Source: Muribaculaceae bacterium (GTDB taxonomy: Bacteria; Bacteroidota; Bacteroidia; Bacteroidales; Muribaculaceae). Taken from it: 9,020 bases of DNA. The notes beneath the pieces were generated by a model. The model was not told the origin of the DNA, made no database searches, and worked only from the letters and a program-made list of their open reading frames with translations. Numbering within the stretch: the first letter of the stretch is position 1; each line of letters starts with the position of its first letter. The stretch spans positions 1 to 9,020 of the forward strand of contig VSPD01000074.1 in assembly GCA_009775125.1 (NCBI GenBank), given 5' to 3'. Made by a program: the position numbers and the translations under genes. Below are positions 1-6,651 of the stretch, in pieces.

Positions 1-15
1 AGAAAATAAATCATC

Positions 16-54
16 GGTTGGCTCAGTTAGCGGCTTAGCCAAGGCTGAACAACC
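16..54 (-). terminator. Possible hairpin terminator downstream of menD
   Basis: Downstream of the menD stop there is an imperfect stem. Outer arms GGTTG/CAACC and inner arms TCAG/CTGA enclose a small GGC-TAA-GCC hairpin. On the minus strand it is followed by a partly T-rich stretch (ATTTATTTTC) rather than a clean T-run. It could be a weak terminator or a structured leader of the next gene. An ATG at position 14 (minus) opens only four codons before the window ends, so no downstream gene can be called. Confidence 0.3.
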
Positions 55-80
55 TCAAATTTTACCGAATCATTGTAGAG

Positions 81-1778
81 TTATATGTTGCAGGAAAAAT
101 AGTCGTTGAGGATTTGTGCTGAAAGCTCTGAGGAGGTATAGAGATTTAAAATTGCGGGCAGGCCGGAGGGTGCCATGAAATCGTCGAAAACGGCATCTAA
201 TTCTTCGGCAGTCGTTGCCTGAAAATAATTATAGCCCAGTCCGGCGGCCAAGTGGCGCAGAGGCAGCTCGGTCGTTGCCGCAAAGTGGGTTTCGAGTTGC
301 GGAAGATTTTTCGTGGACTTGACGAAACGGAAGATGCCGCCGCCACCGTTGTTGAGCACCACCATACGGAAACGCGAGTGAACACATCCGCACGCGAGGG
401 CTCCCATGTCGTACTGCGCCGACATGTCGCCGGTGATAAGGACTGTAATGCCGGAATATACAGAGGTGGCGCCGATAGCCGTGGATGTGCATCCGTCGAT
501 TCCGCTTACGCCACGGTTGCAATCGATGCGGTGGATATTGCTGTAATCGAAAAGTTGGAAATAGCGCACGGCGGTGCCGTTGGAAAGATGCACGTTGACG
601 CGCGGATAGCAACGGTTGAGCTTATCTTCCACCATTGCCATTGCCTTGAAATCGGACCAGGGCAGTGTCTTTGCCAGCTCTTCGGCATGCTCGGCGCCAT
701 CGCGCGAGGCTTTATGCCACGCAAGCACATAGTCGGTTTCGGGAGCCGGGGGCATGGCTCCCGCCAGCACGGGAAGGGCCATGGCCGGCTCTATCTCGAT
801 GCGGCGTGTGAGATGAAGCATGGAGTCGACGCAGTAGGGCTGCGCGCCGATGTGCCACTGCTCCACGTCTTCGAGCCTGCGCAGATAGTCTTTTATGTGC
901 CGTGAGAGGATAGCTCCGCCAATCGTAATCACCAAATCGGGGGCCATACGGACTAAATCCTGTATGGAGCGTCCGCGAAGGGTCACGTCGATATTCTGAA
1001 TAAGGTTGGGTATCGTGGAGTGAATATTGCTCTGGGCCTCGGCAAGAATCACTACGTTCATCTTGTTGGAGAACTTGTCGATGGCCCGGTTGATTTTTTG
1101 ATTCGGTTCCATAAAACCGGCCACAATAAGCACGTTGCGGCCGCGTGTCTCCGCAGCGAGCGACGCCGCATCGGCCTTCGACAGCCGTTGGAGAGGACGC
1201 ACCACCGACACCCGGCGGGCACATGGAGCATAGTCGGCCATGCCTTGAAGCGGAGCGTCGAGTTCGACATTGATATGCACGGGGCCGCGCGGCGAGCGGA
1301 GCGCCAAGTCGAGCGCATCGTTGACCTGGCGTTCGTGGTATCTGAACCGCAGCCGGTCGGTCGCCGGCTCGTCGGAAAGGTTGAATGAGCCTTTCACCAC
1401 CGCCGCCAGCGCACCCGGCTGGCGTATTGTCTGACTGTCGTCCTGGTCGATCCACTCCTTGGGGCGGTCGGCCGAGATGATGATAAGTGGTATATGCCGG
1501 TAATATGCTTCCGAGGCTGCCGGCGCTATGTTGAGGAGCGCCGAGCCGGATGTACACACCACAGCCACGGGGCGGCCCGATTGCAAGGCTTTCCCCATGG
1601 CAATGAAAGCGGCCGACCTTTCGTCGACCACCACAGTGGTGATGATATCGGGCATAGCATCCAACGCCACGATAAGTGGAGCGTTGCGCGACCCGGGGCA
1701 TGTCACAACATGACGCACACCATATGACGAGAGCAGCTCGGCGATAATTCTTGCCCCCGGTTTATCGGAAGTAAGCAT
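81..1778 (-). CDS. menD: MenD, SEPHCHC synthase (menaquinone biosynthesis)
   Basis: This is 2-succinyl-5-enolpyruvyl-6-hydroxy-3-cyclohexene-1-carboxylate synthase, the ThDP- and Mg-dependent cytoplasmic enzyme that joins isochorismate and 2-oxoglutarate with loss of CO2. At 565 aa it has the usual MenD length. Family marks in order are CPGSRNAPL (27-35), DERSAAF with the ThDP-activating Glu53, a TSGSA...PAASEAYY stretch (76-93), SADRP (102-106), QTIRQ (116-120), NRGVSGIDG (421-429), and the ThDP/Mg site GDMSAQYD (450-457) with NNGGGGIF (476-483). No key residue appears missing. The ATG overlaps the stop of the upstream barrel-protein gene by one base (TGATG), so translation is probably coupled and both use the promoter at 2458-2489. 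Menaquinone is the expected quinone of fumarate respiration in Bacteroidales. No other men gene is visible in the window; the next downstream gene lies beyond position 1. Confidence 0.96.
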   Translation of the reverse strand: MLTSDKPGARIIAELLSSYGVRHVVTCPGSRNAPLIVALDAMPDIITTVVVDERSAAFIAMGKALQSGRPVAVVCTSGSALLNIAPAASEAYYRHIPLIIISADRPKEWIDQDDSQTIRQPGALAAVVKGSFNLSDEPATDRLRFRYHERQVNDALDLALRSPRGPVHINVELDAPLQGMADYAPCARRVSVVRPLQRLSKADAASLAAETRGRNVLIVAGFMEPNQKINRAIDKFSNKMNVVILAEAQSNIHSTIPNLIQNIDVTLRGRSIQDLVRMAPDLVITIGGAILSRHIKDYLRRLEDVEQWHIGAQPYCVDSMLHLTRRIEIEPAMALPVLAGAMPPAPETDYVLAWHKASRDGAEHAEELAKTLPWSDFKAMAMVEDKLNRCYPRVNVHLSNGTAVRYFQLFDYSNIHRIDCNRGVSGIDGCTSTAIGATSVYSGITVLITGDMSAQYDMGALACGCVHSRFRMVVLNNGGGGIFRFVKSTKNLPQLETHFAATTELPLRHLAAGLGYNYFQATTAEELDAVFDDFMAPSGLPAILNLYTSSELSAQILNDYFSCNI

Positions 1779-2431
1779 CAGAAAATATAGCCTACTCCAA
1801 TAGAAACGACGTTGCGGCGCAGATGCTGCCCCTTGTATTGGTCGCCGGTGAAAAGATTTGTGATACCGGGGCCGCCGGTGAGTTCAAACATCCAGTTGTC
1901 GGCATAGTGGAGGCGCAGGCCGAAGAGCCACTGCATGTCGAAGCGGGTCCAGCCGTTCTTATAGTTGTTTTGCGACACCTTCACGCCGGGGCCGGAATAT
2001 CGTGATTTCGATGTAAGGCCGATGTTGAACTGCGGGCCGGTGAAAAACGACACGGCAATATCCTCGGTGAATTCAAAGCGGTAGCCGGCAACCAAAGGAA
2101 CACGGAAACCGAAATTGCGGACAGAGCCGTCAACGCTCACGGTTTGCTCGCCGTCGGCATCGATAGCTACAATCTCGTCGAGGCCGATGGTGTTGTAGAA
2201 CAGGCTGAGGCCGGGCTCGAAATAGATACTTTCCGTAAGAGGAATATCATAGAAGCCGCCGATTGAAAAACCGGACCCGGTGTTCATCATATTCTTGTAT
2301 TCCTTTGAAACGGCGGGGGAATTCAAATCCCATGACAGGCGTATGCCGAGGCGGGACACATCGTTGGTGTACTGTGCCGAAGCCGAGATTGCGGCCAGTG
2401 CCGCAATTATCATCAATACTATTTTTTTCAT
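1778..2431 (-). CDS. Small outer-membrane beta-barrel protein (PorT-like)
   Basis: This is a 217-aa predicted outer-membrane barrel. Residues 1-19 form a classic Sec signal peptide (Lys-Lys, hydrophobic core, Ala-Ser-Ala before Gln20), with cleavage likely after Ala19. The rest is rich in alternating hydrophobic/polar strands with aromatic girdles (for example FSIGGFYDIPL, FRVPLVAGYRF, MQWLFGLRLHYA) and ends in GVGYIF, the C-terminal Phe expected for barrel insertion. Size and style fit the PorT/OMP_b-brl family of Bacteroidota, whose members mostly lack an assigned function. It starts about 20 nt after a consensus Bacteroidota promoter and its TGA overlaps the menD ATG. The pairing with menD says nothing certain about its role. 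Function is unknown beyond being a small barrel, and other 8-stranded families are possible. Confidence 0.85.
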   Translation of the reverse strand: MKKIVLMIIAALAAISASAQYTNDVSRLGIRLSWDLNSPAVSKEYKNMMNTGSGFSIGGFYDIPLTESIYFEPGLSLFYNTIGLDEIVAIDADGEQTVSVDGSVRNFGFRVPLVAGYRFEFTEDIAVSFFTGPQFNIGLTSKSRYSGPGVKVSQNNYKNGWTRFDMQWLFGLRLHYADNWMFELTGGPGITNLFTGDQYKGQHLRRNVVSIGVGYIF

Positions 2432-2457
2432 GACGGTAAAAATATAATTTTATAGTG

Positions 2458-2489
2458 CAAAATTAGCATAAAAATTTCACCTTCACAAA
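2458..2489 (-). promoter_or_regulatory. Bacteroidota sigma-type promoter for barrel protein-menD operon
   Basis: On the minus strand a -33 TTTG (2489-2486) is followed after 20 bases by TAATTTTG (2465-2458), a full match to the TAnnTTTG -7 box. Transcription would start near 2453-2450, leaving a leader of about 20 nt with no Shine-Dalgarno, which is normal for the phylum. It lies between the palindromic terminator of the preceding operon and the barrel gene, so it begins a new unit. Confidence 0.75.
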
Positions 2490-2526
2490 AAAAGGGCAAA
2501 GTTCTCTATTAAGCAGGAACTATTAT

Positions 2527-2586
2527 GCAGGAACACAATCCTTCGGATTGTGAAAAAACCCACAATCCGGAGGATTGTGTTCCTGC
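2527..2586. repeat. 60-bp palindrome made of two facing 24-nt hairpin repeats
   Basis: Arms of 15 bp (GCAGGAACACAATCC at 2527-2541 and its complement at 2572-2586) enclose an A-rich centre. Each half is itself a hairpin: CACAATCC-ttc-GGATTGTG (2534-2552) and CACAATCC-gga-GGATTGTG (2561-2579). The halves belong to the same 24-nt family as the two copies at 4866-4889 and 4898-4921. An extra GCAGGAAC lies at 2513-2520. The dyad sits two bases below the preceding gene's stop and ends well before the next promoter. Confidence 0.85.
2553..2584 (-). terminator. Intrinsic terminator after the EEP-family gene
   Basis: Read on the minus strand, the 8-bp stem CACAATCC/GGATTGTG with a 3-base loop (2579-2561) is followed by GG and then six T residues (2558-2553). 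This is the layout of a rho-independent terminator and would end the aminotransferase/CoA-transferase/EEP unit. On the plus strand the other hairpin is followed by A residues, so termination is one-directional. Confidence 0.65.
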
Positions 2587-2590
2587 TGCC

Positions 2591-3517
2591 TTAACGGATA
2601 TTTACGCGAAGCATCACGGGATAGTGGTCGGAAGGAGTGCGCGAGATGTAATTGGCCACGTTTACATTGAGGCTGTCGTCGAAACGAGCGTCGCTGCCAT
2701 CGGGGGACACACGGTAGGTGTCGGTTAAGATTCCGTATTTCTCCACCTCTACCTCGGGCGACACGAAAATATGGTCGATGCGCGATGCCGTGAAACCCTG
2801 CGCATTGAAGTTGTTGAACGTGCCGTTTGGCTCGTAGACATAGCCGGCCGAGAGATAGCTGTCCTTGAACGTGCCGTCGGAGCAAATGCCGGCTATGAGC
2901 GGATTGTTCTGGTCGATATTGAAGTCGCCGCTGAGAAACACCGGGAGGCCTTTTATCGGGAAATCTTTGATTTTTTGCTTTATAAGCGCGACACTCTCTT
3001 GGCGGGCTTTCACGCCGATATGGTCCATATGGAGATTGAAATAGAGGAACTGCCGTCCGGACGGCTTGTGGAGGAAATGCCCCCATGTGCACACGCGGCG
3101 GCATGCGGCGTCCCAGCCAAGCGACGGACGGTCGGGTGTCTCGGAGAGCCAGAAGTCGCCATGGTCGAGCACGTCGAACACGGCCGTGTCGTAAAATATC
3201 GCGGCATGTTCGCCTCCACGTTTGCCATCGTCGCGGCCAACGCCGATAAAATCATATCCCGACAGACGCGATTTCAGCGAATCGAGCTGGTGGCTCACCC
3301 CTTCCTGGGTGCCGAATATATCGAAATCGTGAAAACGAATCAAACCGGCAACGTGTGGCAGGCGTGTGCCCCATCCGTTTCCTTCCAAGGAGTCGGAACG
3401 TGCCGGTAGGCGTATGTTATATGTGGCAATGTTGAACTCGGCGGCAGGAAGAGGCTCCTGCGCAAAAGCAAATGAGGAGACAAGTGAGGCAAAAGCGGCA
3501 AATAATACTTTTTTCAT
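2591..3517 (-). CDS. Secreted endonuclease/exonuclease/phosphatase (EEP) family protein
   Basis: This is a 308-aa exported metal-dependent phosphoesterase of the DNase I/sphingomyelinase/inositol-phosphatase fold. A signal peptide covers residues 1-19 (Lys-Lys, hydrophobic core, AFA before Gln20). The expected active-site series is complete: Asn34 in TYNIR, Glu72 in GTQEG, His163 in NLHMDH, Asp198 and Asn200 in GDFN, Asp248 in RIDHIF, and Asp297-His298 in SDHYP. It therefore looks catalytically competent in the periplasm or outside the cell. The substrate (nucleic acid, phospholipid, phosphorylated sugar or inositol) cannot be read from the sequence. It begins 18 bases after the CoA-transferase stop, with no separate promoter seen, and is followed by an intrinsic terminator, so it is probably the last gene of that unit. 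Confidence 0.92.
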   Translation of the reverse strand: MKKVLFAAFASLVSSFAFAQEPLPAAEFNIATYNIRLPARSDSLEGNGWGTRLPHVAGLIRFHDFDIFGTQEGVSHQLDSLKSRLSGYDFIGVGRDDGKRGGEHAAIFYDTAVFDVLDHGDFWLSETPDRPSLGWDAACRRVCTWGHFLHKPSGRQFLYFNLHMDHIGVKARQESVALIKQKIKDFPIKGLPVFLSGDFNIDQNNPLIAGICSDGTFKDSYLSAGYVYEPNGTFNNFNAQGFTASRIDHIFVSPEVEVEKYGILTDTYRVSPDGSDARFDDSLNVNVANYISRTPSDHYPVMLRVNIR

Positions 3518-3535
3518 TTCTTTAATTAAACATTA

Positions 3536-4837
3536 TTACTGCAAACGCGTGAAGGCGTGGCCGAAACGCTCGGCGGCGGCACGCGAGAGGTCGTCGCGGA
3601 ATTCGGGAGCGGCAAGGCCTATCAGGGCTTTGGCGCGCTCGGCAATCGACAGGCCGCGCAAGTCGGCGATGCCATATTCCGTAACTACATAATTGGTTTG
3701 AAAGCGTGTGGTAACAACTCCGGCTCCGGGAGTAAGCACGGGCTTGATTTTTGTCTGCCCTTTCGAGGTGGTGGCAAGCATGGCAAGGAATGATTTTCCG
3801 CCACGCGAGCGTGATGCCCCGTAGACAAAATCGTGCTGGCCGCCCACTCCGGAGTATATTTTCTCGCCTATCGAGTCGGCGCAAATCTGGCCGGTAAGGT
3901 CGATTTCCAAGCAGGAGTTTATCGACATCACCGCGGGATTTTGTGCAATGCGGAACGGGTCGTTGGTCCAAGCCACGTCTTTGATAATGATGTCGGGGTT
4001 ATGGTCCATATAATCGTAGAGTTCGCGGCTGCCAAGGGCAAGTGAGGCCACGCTCTTGCCCGGCTCGACCACTTTGAGCGAATTGTCGATTACACCCGAG
4101 CGGATGAGCGGCAGCACGCCGTCGGTCATAGCCTCGGTGTGAAGCCCGAGATGCTTGTGGCCGGAAAGGGCGCGAAGCACGGCATTGGGGATGCCCCCCA
4201 CCCCAATCTGGAGTGTGGCTCCGTCGGGGATACGTTCGGCGATATAGTTGCCTATGGCTATTTCTTTTTCCGTGGGAACGGCCGTTGGCACTTCTACCAG
4301 AGGGTCGTCGACGCGTACCACTGCATCGAGGCGGTCGAGGGCTATCACGGCGTCGCCGTAGCTAAACGGCATATGCGGGTTTATCTGCGCAATCACAGTC
4401 TTGGCGCATTCCACCGCCGGAACGGCTACGTCGGCCGATACGCCGAAACTCACATTGCCGTTTTCGTCGGGCATCGAGCAGTTAATCAAGGCTACGTCGA
4501 CGCGCCAGGTGCCGTCGCGCATCAAGCCCGGCACCTCGCCAAGGAAACATGGCGTGGTGGAGCCGTAGCCTTCGGCGATGTACTTGCGCACGCTGTTGTT
4601 TACAAAGAAGCTGTCGACGATGAAAGCATCTTTGAATTCCGGACGGCAGAACGGAGCGGGGCGCGAGGCCACGGCAAAGCCCGAATAGACAACGACGTCG
4701 CGCAACTCGTGGCCACGGCGGGCCATTGCGTCGCAGAGCGTTTCGGGAATCGATGTTGAACCCTGGATATAGACGTGGTCGCCCGAACGGATAAGACGGG
4801 CGGCCTCGTCGGCTGTCATATATTTAATATTTGGCAT
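3536..4837 (-). CDS. Acetyl-CoA hydrolase/CoA-transferase family protein
   Basis: This 433-aa family I CoA-transferase resembles 4-hydroxybutyrate and butyryl-CoA:acetate CoA-transferases. The N-terminal domain carries the IQGSTSIPETLCDAM stretch (24-38). The C-terminal domain carries GVGGIPNAV (212-220), the likely catalytic Glu235 in GLHTEAMTDG (231-240), and the CoA-binding GVGGQHDFVYGASRSRGGKS region (330-349). These enzymes pass CoA between a carboxylate and an acyl-CoA through a glutamyl-CoA thioester in the cytoplasm. The gene follows the aminotransferase across a 59-bp gap containing a hairpin repeat and precedes the EEP gene by 18 bp. Given the nearby IorAB, a plausible job is moving CoA from an arylacetyl- or acyl-CoA to acetate or succinate. 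Short-chain substrates or plain hydrolysis are equally compatible with the sequence. No Shine-Dalgarno is seen before the ATG. Confidence 0.93.
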   Translation of the reverse strand: MPNIKYMTADEAARLIRSGDHVYIQGSTSIPETLCDAMARRGHELRDVVVYSGFAVASRPAPFCRPEFKDAFIVDSFFVNNSVRKYIAEGYGSTTPCFLGEVPGLMRDGTWRVDVALINCSMPDENGNVSFGVSADVAVPAVECAKTVIAQINPHMPFSYGDAVIALDRLDAVVRVDDPLVEVPTAVPTEKEIAIGNYIAERIPDGATLQIGVGGIPNAVLRALSGHKHLGLHTEAMTDGVLPLIRSGVIDNSLKVVEPGKSVASLALGSRELYDYMDHNPDIIIKDVAWTNDPFRIAQNPAVMSINSCLEIDLTGQICADSIGEKIYSGVGGQHDFVYGASRSRGGKSFLAMLATTSKGQTKIKPVLTPGAGVVTTRFQTNYVVTEYGIADLRGLSIAERAKALIGLAAPEFRDDLSRAAAERFGHAFTRLQ

Positions 4838-4864
4838 AAGACAGATGGGGATTAAATGCGGTTT

Positions 4865-4922
4865 TCACAAGCCGGAGGCTTATGTTCCTATTTTCTTCAC
4901 AAGCCGGAGGCTTGTGTTCCTA
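4865..4922 (-). repeat. Tandem pair of 24-nt hairpin repeats (32-bp period)
   Basis: Two direct copies, at 4866-4889 and 4898-4921, share the core CACAAGCC-gga-GGCTTGTG and the flanking TTCCTA, spaced 32 bp. The copy nearer the CoA-transferase has one change, which on the minus-strand RNA converts a C-G pair into a U-G wobble and so keeps the stem. They match the repeats at 2529-2584 except for a compensatory T-A to G-C swap. The upper copy overlaps the aminotransferase 3' end. There is no T-run after either hairpin on the minus strand, so they look more like processing or stability elements than terminators. Confidence 0.8.
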
Positions 4923-6225
4923 AGTGGTCTTTTTGGAATTGGAGAAGACGGCTGCGGAGGGTGTCGACCATAGCGTCGTCGGTAATCATCGACACGGTGC
5001 CTCGCACGCCTTGCTGCTTCGAGCCGGTGGCGGCAAGCGAAATGGTGGAGATGCCGTATTTGAGCAATTCTTCCTGCAATTGGTCGCCGGTGAGGTCACC
5101 GTAGCCCATGGTGAAGAAAAAGCCGTCGGATACGGGGCGGTCGCCGTCGCGTTCGTACACCTGACGGAATCCGCAGTCGAGGAACGCTTTTTTAACGAGG
5201 GCCGCACGGCGTCCGTATTCACGTGTATGCCCCACGAAATCGAGTTCGCCGCGCACGGCTGCATCGAGCATAGCCGCCATGGCATACTGGGCAGAGTGAG
5301 ATGTGCCCGACGATGCCGTGTAGAGCACGCCGAACACATAAGCGTCGCCAAAGGCGGGCATATCGTAGAAATCGGCAAGGGCCTGATACCGACGGTGATA
5401 TACCCCATCGGGCATACAAGCCAAGGCGATTCTCTCGCCGGCATATGAAAATATTTTCGATGCCGACACGAGCAGAATACAGTTGCGTGTGTATTTTGCC
5501 ACAGAGGGTATAAACGGCGGTTGGTCAGGATGGCTGAAATCGGTGCGGAAGTCCATGCCCAGATATGCAAGGTCTTCTATCACCATCACATCGTGGGCGG
5601 TGGCGGCGTCGCCAATTATACGGAGCTCTTCCTCGGTAAGGTTAATCCAGGCCGGGTTGTTGGGATTGGAGTATATCATGGCGGTGATGCGGCCCGACGA
5701 CAGCACCTCTTCGAGTTTTGCGGCAAGGGCCTCGCCACGATAATTGTAGATATCAAACGATTCCTGACGGATTCCAAGCACTTTTGCCTGATGACGCTGG
5801 GCCGGGAAACCGGGATTGATAAACAGGATTGTGTTCTTGCCTTCGATGCGCTGGCGCAGAAGAAGTTGAAGGGTGAAACTTGCCTGCATCGACCCTACGG
5901 TGGGGATGATGCCTTTGGGAGCGATGTCGACGTCAAGAAACGATTTAAGGAACCGGCTTGCGGCCTGTTTCAAAGCCGGCAGACCCCACACATCGGGATA
6001 GACGCGCGGGCAACCAGAGCGAAGGGCCTCGCATTGCGCTTCGATGCCACGGTCTTCTGCCGGGATACCGGGGTTGCCTAATTCGAGGCGGATGAATTTT
6101 TCTCCGGCATCTTGCTCGAGCACAGATGCGAGGGCTACAATCTGGCGTATGGTGGCGGAAGCAACGTCGGGCATGCCGAGACGCTCCAAGGCTTTTGAAA
6201 TATGTTGGTCGGTTAAGGGAAACAC
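4897..6225 (-). CDS. PLP-dependent class I/II aminotransferase
   Basis: This is a 442-aa fold-type I aminotransferase (AspC/COG0436-like) that would interconvert an amino acid and its 2-oxo acid. Visible marks are NPGIP (51-55), the cofactor-side GSMQAS (111-116), SNPNNPAW (186-193), Asp218 and Tyr221 in VIEDLAYLGM, the Schiff-base Lys257 in SASKIFSYAGERIA (254-267), and the carboxylate-binding Arg408 in QQGVRGTVS. The start codon is GTG at 6225: a TAA lies in frame five codons upstream and no ATG intervenes; the next in-frame ATG (Met18) would cut a conserved-looking N-terminus. The last six residues (TQASGL) and the TGA stop are encoded by a hairpin repeat, so the C-terminus looks altered by repeat insertion. 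Proximity to iorAB suggests it supplies 2-oxo acids (possibly arylpyruvates) to that enzyme. The substrate is not established, and no convincing promoter is seen upstream. Confidence 0.93.
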   Translation of the reverse strand: MFPLTDQHISKALERLGMPDVASATIRQIVALASVLEQDAGEKFIRLELGNPGIPAEDRGIEAQCEALRSGCPRVYPDVWGLPALKQAASRFLKSFLDVDIAPKGIIPTVGSMQASFTLQLLLRQRIEGKNTILFINPGFPAQRHQAKVLGIRQESFDIYNYRGEALAAKLEEVLSSGRITAMIYSNPNNPAWINLTEEELRIIGDAATAHDVMVIEDLAYLGMDFRTDFSHPDQPPFIPSVAKYTRNCILLVSASKIFSYAGERIALACMPDGVYHRRYQALADFYDMPAFGDAYVFGVLYTASSGTSHSAQYAMAAMLDAAVRGELDFVGHTREYGRRAALVKKAFLDCGFRQVYERDGDRPVSDGFFFTMGYGDLTGDQLQEELLKYGISTISLAATGSKQQGVRGTVSMITDDAMVDTLRSRLLQFQKDHLGTQASGL

Positions 6226-6279
6226 TTTTATCAGGTATTAATGATGAGTTACAATGGTATATGGCTTTATCGATAGTGA

Positions 6280-6627
6280 AGGGACGCACGGCTCGTGTAA
6301 TGCGGTTCAAATAAGGGCATATCACAGAATCGCGTAGCGATTCAAGAGAGTAGCCGTGGGTGAGGGAGTGGCGTAGCCTCGACCGAACCCACGGAAAAAG
6401 GTTGTAAGCAACCGGGGATTTGGAGCGGAGCCTGCCGGAGCGTTCGAAAATGCCAACCGTGATGCAGAACGCTACGCTGTCGCTCGCTCCAATACCACGG
6501 ATGATGCCGATGCCGATACCCGGGGTTACGCTATCGCTCCACCCCGGGCTACTTTCTTGAAGCGCTACGCGCTTCTCCTCCATAGCGATAGCTTATTTAA
6601 ACGACATTGCAAGGCTCGTGCATCCCT
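6280..6627. mobile_element. 348-bp inverted-duplicated hairpin element (MITE/BIME-like), noncoding
   Basis: The gap between iorB and the aminotransferase (6226-6651) has no credible gene but is filled by an element symmetric about position 6453. Its 23-bp ends (6280-6302 and 6605-6627, inverted) match at 17 positions and begin AGGGA-C/T-GCACG. Both arms continue with AATG, six bases, AAATAAG at exactly mirrored positions (6309-6315 and 6592-6598). Each arm then has a GAAKCGC-gta-GCGMTTC hairpin (6327-6343; 6559-6575 inverted), AAGARAGTAGCC, and a second hairpin (CCGTGGGT/ACCCACGG at 6354-6394; CCCGGGGT/ACCCCGGG at 6519-6548). A central stem TTGGAGCG/CGCTCCAA (6420-6492) holds AGCGTTC/GAACGCT. 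A small GGTTG-taag-CAACC hairpin lies at 6400-6413 and a GATGCC doublet at 6503-6514. No transposase or clear target duplication is present. It could be a nonautonomous element, a REP-type mosaic, or a structured RNA. Confidence 0.7.
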
Positions 6628-6651
6628 ACAATCTTCACGCATCAAGTTGAT

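Noticed and set aside
16..54. tRNA-like sequence (GGCTCAGTTAGCGG resembles a D-arm)
   Set aside because: No acceptor stem, anticodon arm or T-arm could be assembled around it.
252..905. Plus-strand open frame of 217 codons
   Set aside because: It lies wholly antisense to menD, whose motifs and length are complete; the translated sequence has no recognisable domain. It is a by-product of GC-rich codon use.
2534..2552. UUCG tetraloop in the plus-strand hairpin
   Set aside because: The letters CTTCGG are present, but the stem register puts only three bases (ttc) in the loop; forming a cUUCGg loop would break the next pair.
4139..4759. Plus-strand open frame of 206 codons
   Set aside because: It is antisense to the CoA-transferase gene, which is well supported by catalytic and CoA-binding motifs.
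5945..6583. Minus-strand open frame of 212 codons across the aminotransferase start and the palindromic element
   Set aside because: It overlaps the aminotransferase 5' end in another frame, and its upper part is just the translated hairpin repeats (GIGIGI-type runs). No protein family is recognisable.
6280..6627. CRISPR array
   Set aside because: The repeats are inverted and nested, not regularly spaced direct repeats with unique spacers, and no cas gene is nearby.
6250..6632. TACAAT at 6250-6255 and 6627-6632 as a target-site duplication of the element
   Set aside because: The left copy is 24 bp outside the inverted end while the right copy overlaps it, so the geometry is wrong; six AT-rich bases can recur by chance.
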